NCBI GenBank assembly: GCA_027335345.1
Contig: DAHWOF010000010.1
Location: 1-46,243 of the forward strand
DNA from: Granulicella sp.
GTDB lineage: Bacteria > Acidobacteriota > Terriglobia > Terriglobales > Acidobacteriaceae
Length of the DNA stretch: 46,243 nucleotides
Direction of reading: 5' to 3'
This document shows, in pieces, positions 43,914 through 46,243 of this stretch (the first letter of the stretch is position 1; every line of letters starts with the position of its first letter). The notes beneath the pieces are model-generated. The model was not told the DNA's origin, did no database searches, and worked only from the letters and a program-made list of their open reading frames with translations. The position numbers and the translations under genes are program-made.

Positions 43914-44059
43914 GCGAAAAACAACGGGAAAAGGCGATGGCAGCTCCGGAAAGGGGTCGGGTGGGAACCCAGCGGCCGCCGAGCCGCTAGCTGTGGACAG
44001 ACCACTTGGCACGACGAGGCTATGGGAGCAAAAGCTGAAAAAATTGAAAAAGTCTCGGA

Positions 44060-44152
44060 TGGGACTCGCCTCTTCAGATGATTTGGCAACGTTGCCTAAG
44101 GATGAATGGAATCCTAGAACAACGAAGATTCGATCGTCAACCGAAAACCGCC
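44060..44152. repeat. First copy of a 139-bp-spaced duplication with a LacI-type operator
   Basis: Contains the palindrome GGCAACGTTGCC (44085-44096; 18-bp context TTTGGCAACGTTGCCTAA) and, further right, GAAGATTCGATCGTCAACC (44124-44142). Every element recurs 139 bp downstream without a gap. The palindrome with a central CG is the usual shape of LacI-family operators. It is about 260 bp upstream of the receptor start. Confidence 0.7.
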
Positions 44153-44198
44153 TTTTCGATGACAGCCGAACCTGGAGAGCAAATGACACAAGCTTGAA

Positions 44199-44291
44199 GC
44201 GGTTGCGCCTTTTCAAGCATTTTGGCAACGTTGCCGAATAATCTCAAAAATGTTAGAGCAAGGAAGATTCGATCGTCAACCAAAAAAAATC
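44199..44291. repeat. Second copy of the 139-bp-spaced duplication with a LacI-type operator
   Basis: GGCAACGTTGCC at 44224-44235 (context TTTGGCAACGTTGCCGAA) and GAAGATTCGATCGTCAACC at 44263-44281. Between the two elements the copies have diverged (about half of the bases), while both elements are identical in the two copies, which suggests selection. The rest of the 43833-44741 spacer holds no gene I can support. Confidence 0.7.
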
Positions 44292-44741
44292 TTCCGCGGG
44301 CGGATCAACCTGCCGGCAAAGTGAGATTCCCCGGGTTCGGGCTCGTCGGCGTGGCTCGACCTCTGGCTTCCTACAGGTCGAACCACGTATCTCAAGATGA
44401 AAAGGAGCTGGATTCTCCACGCTGAAGCGTTGGGCGGAGGCGAAAGCTCCGACCAGGTCACTCCACAGGCGCAGTACGGCGCTCCATGCTCGCTGGTTCC
44501 TCTTCGCCCGGCAGCAAAAGAGCCAGCTACAATCCCTGAGCGAGCCATGCCTCGGTTCCGGCGGACCCTCTCCGGCCCGGCGCTGCCCGGGCTCAAAACC
44601 CCGAGGCGCCCTGTCTTGCCGAGTGCGCTTTTCGATTATCCTTAATTAGCAGGAGCTGAAACGGCGAACCATCGTGCCGCGATGCAAGCTCGATGGCTCT
44701 CATCCAAACCCTTCGCCCCAACCCCCAGTGAGGCAGACCCT

Positions 44742-45110
44742 ATGCACTCCAGCTACACGCTTCTCCTTGTTGCCCTGCTCGTCGCCATCTTCTACTTCTG
44801 GCGGCGCTCCGGGCAGGCCGCAGCAGAGAACATTCCCCAGTACCTCCGCGACGGCGCCTTGATCATCGACGTGCGCACTCCGGCTGAGTACAGCTCTGGC
44901 CATCTGCCCAAGGCCATCAACATTCCCTTGCACCAGATCGAAACCGCCATCTCCCATCGCTGCCCGGACCGCTCCCGAATCCTTCTGCTGCACTGCCACA
45001 GCGGGGCTCGCAGCGGTGTGGCCGCCAGACGCCTGAAGGCCAAGGGATACCACAACACCTTCAACCTCGGCTCTTACCATCGCGCCGGCCGCCTGATCAA
45101 AGGCGACTGA
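44742..45110 (+). CDS. Membrane-anchored rhodanese-like sulfurtransferase
   Basis: 122 residues from the ATG at 44742 with GAGG about 9 nt upstream. One N-terminal membrane helix (TLLLVALLVAIFYFW) is followed by a single rhodanese domain: ALIIDVRTPAEYSSGHLPKA, INIPL, and the active-site loop LHCHSGARSGVAA with the catalytic Cys and CxxGxR-like pattern, then LKAKGYHNTFNLGS. It probably transfers sulfur at the membrane; partner unknown. It lies 61 nt upstream of the RNA methyltransferase on the same strand. Confidence 0.85.
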   Translation: MHSSYTLLLVALLVAIFYFWRRSGQAAAENIPQYLRDGALIIDVRTPAEYSSGHLPKAINIPLHQIETAISHRCPDRSRILLLHCHSGARSGVAARRLKAKGYHNTFNLGSYHRAGRLIKGD

Positions 45111-45171
45111 GCGCCCCTCGGCCGGGCCACGCTCCCAGCCTCTGCCGAGGCCCAACGGGTAAACTGAGTGG

Positions 45172-45990
45172 ATGGAAGTTCTCTACGGCCTGCACCCTGT
45201 CGAGGAGGCCCTCCGCTCCGGCTCTCGCCCTCTGGATCACATCAGCGTGGCTCGGGAGCGGGAGTCCCGCCGTGATCCTCGCTTGGAGGCCGTCCTTGAG
45301 CTTGCCCGGGCGGCAGGCATCCGCATCGCCGCCGAGCCCCGCGAGCAGCTTGCCCGCCACTGCCGCAGCGACGCGCATCAGGGCATCGTTGCCTTCCTGC
45401 GCGAACGCAAACTGCTCAGTCTGGAGGATCTGCTCACGCTTCCACCCCCCGCCGACAGGGAGCACAGGTTTTTCCTCGCCCTGGATGGCATCGAGGATCC
45501 GCACAACCTGGGGGCGCTGCTGCGCTGCGCCGACGGGGCCGGCATCGACGGCGTCCTGCTCCCGGAGCGCCGCGCCGCTCCTCTCACAGCCGTGGCCTGC
45601 AAAGCTTCGGCGGGCGCCAGCGAGCACATCCGCATCGCCCAGGTGGTCAACATCACCCGCTCCCTGGAGACCATGAAGAGGCACAACATCTGGATCGTCG
45701 GCCTGGAGGAACGCGGAGCCACCGAGTACACCGCCTTCGACTTCCGCCAGGACATCTGCCTGGTGCTGGGCCGGGAGGGTTCCGGCCTGCATGACCTAGT
45801 GAAGCGCACCTGCGACCATCTTCTGCGCATCCCCATGGCGGGCAGCGTCAGCTCTCTCAACGTCTCCGTCGCCGGCGCCGTGGTGATGTATGAGGCCATG
45901 CGCCAGCGTCGCGGGGGCCAACCCGCAGCCGCTCCGGCCGCTCCACCGCAGCCGAAAGGGGCAAAGTCCCGCAAAGGGCTGGGTTCTTGA
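45172..45990 (+). CDS. rlmB: SpoU/TrmH-family RNA 2'-O-methyltransferase (RlmB-like)
   Basis: 272 residues. The N-terminal substrate-binding domain reads MEVLYGLHPVEEALRSGSRP and HQGIVAFL, as in RlmB, which methylates G2251 of 23S rRNA. The SPOUT knot has motif 1 LALDGIEDPHNLGALLRCAD, motif 2 CLVLGREGSGL and motif 3 IPMAGSVSSLNVSVAGAVVM. All SAM-binding and catalytic residues (Asn, Arg, Glu, Ser, Asn) appear present. The C-terminus has an unusual Ala/Pro/Lys-rich tail of about 30 residues. RlmB is likely; another 2'-O-methyltransferase of the family is possible. Confidence 0.85.
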   Translation: MEVLYGLHPVEEALRSGSRPLDHISVARERESRRDPRLEAVLELARAAGIRIAAEPREQLARHCRSDAHQGIVAFLRERKLLSLEDLLTLPPPADREHRFFLALDGIEDPHNLGALLRCADGAGIDGVLLPERRAAPLTAVACKASAGASEHIRIAQVVNITRSLETMKRHNIWIVGLEERGATEYTAFDFRQDICLVLGREGSGLHDLVKRTCDHLLRIPMAGSVSSLNVSVAGAVVMYEAMRQRRGGQPAAAPAAPPQPKGAKSRKGLGS

Positions 45991-46243
45991 TCTCACGGTT
46001 GAGCTCGGCCACGGCATCCTCTGCCGGAGAGTCTGTTGCCGATGCACCGAAGCAGCGAGCTGGGCGCAGCCGAGCGCCGGAGCGGCAGCAGAGCCGAGCC
46101 ATGGGAGCCTCTTGCAAAATTCCGTGACGGAGATGGCAAGATGGTTCGCGATTGAGCCGTGAGCCGTGCAGGCAGCCAGATATTTTCGAGGGGTTGGGCG
46201 ACGGAGCCGGTTTTGCGTTCGCTATCGGCACTTTCAGCCACGC
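45991..46243. other. Right edge of the window without a recognisable gene
   Basis: Frames on both strands here are Arg/Ser/Ala-rich and match nothing I know. A gene may start or end just outside the window. Confidence 0.35.

Overview
The window looks like chromosomal DNA of a G+C-rich, free-living Acidobacteriota bacterium, probably of class Terriglobia. This rests on gene content, not a marker gene. The signs are two very large Oar-type TonB-dependent receptors with an N-terminal carboxypeptidase-regulatory-like domain, a Tat-exported FG-GAP/ASPIC protein, many secreted plant-polysaccharide hydrolases, and an ECF sigma/anti-sigma/DUF4097 module. I see no rRNA, tRNA, CRISPR array, intact mobile element or phage.

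Layout. 1-5000: a Tat-exported FG-GAP/ASPIC protein, a decayed IS481-type transposase and a secreted GH43 arabinanase with a ricin-like domain, then a spacer rich in hairpins. 5023-11240: two divergent three-gene operons around a GntR/FCD regulator. They encode a sugar 1-dehydrogenase, an IlvD/Edd pentonate dehydratase, an SMP-30 lactonase, a second SDR and an FAH-fold hydrolase. Together these form a complete non-phosphorylative sugar oxidation route, most simply L-arabinose or another pentose to pyruvate plus glycolate. 11435-16493: an ECF sigma factor, its zinc-finger anti-sigma factor and two envelope proteins. 16754-23027: housekeeping and stress genes: a Cu/Zn superoxide dismutase that lacks one copper-binding histidine, thymidine kinase, an ArsB-like transporter, trpD, sucC and sucD, and a 54-residue membrane protein. 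23392-27799: a secreted GDSL/SGNH hydrolase and a Tat-exported GH116 glucosidase.

27800-44741 is a polysaccharide-use region on the minus strand. A large TonB receptor (43832 to 39999) is followed in the same direction by a PL10 pectate lyase, a GH105 unsaturated-uronyl hydrolase, a GH42 beta-galactosidase and an IclR regulator, then by a second receptor. This fits capture and breakdown of pectin and rhamnogalacturonan I. Galactan side chains would go to GH42, and arabinan side chains to the GH43 enzyme and the pentose pathway at the other end. Upstream of the first receptor are two copies of a LacI-type operator inside a 139-bp-spaced duplication and a pair of 19-bp tandem repeats. The window ends with a membrane-anchored rhodanese and a SpoU-type RNA methyltransferase.

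The items most worth a second look are the complete sugar-oxidation cluster with its twin palindromes, the pectin locus with its duplicated operator, the superoxide dismutase ligand loss, two transposase relics and a GlcD-like relic, the unlisted 54-residue membrane protein, and several long hairpins. Families were assigned by reading motifs, without a database search.
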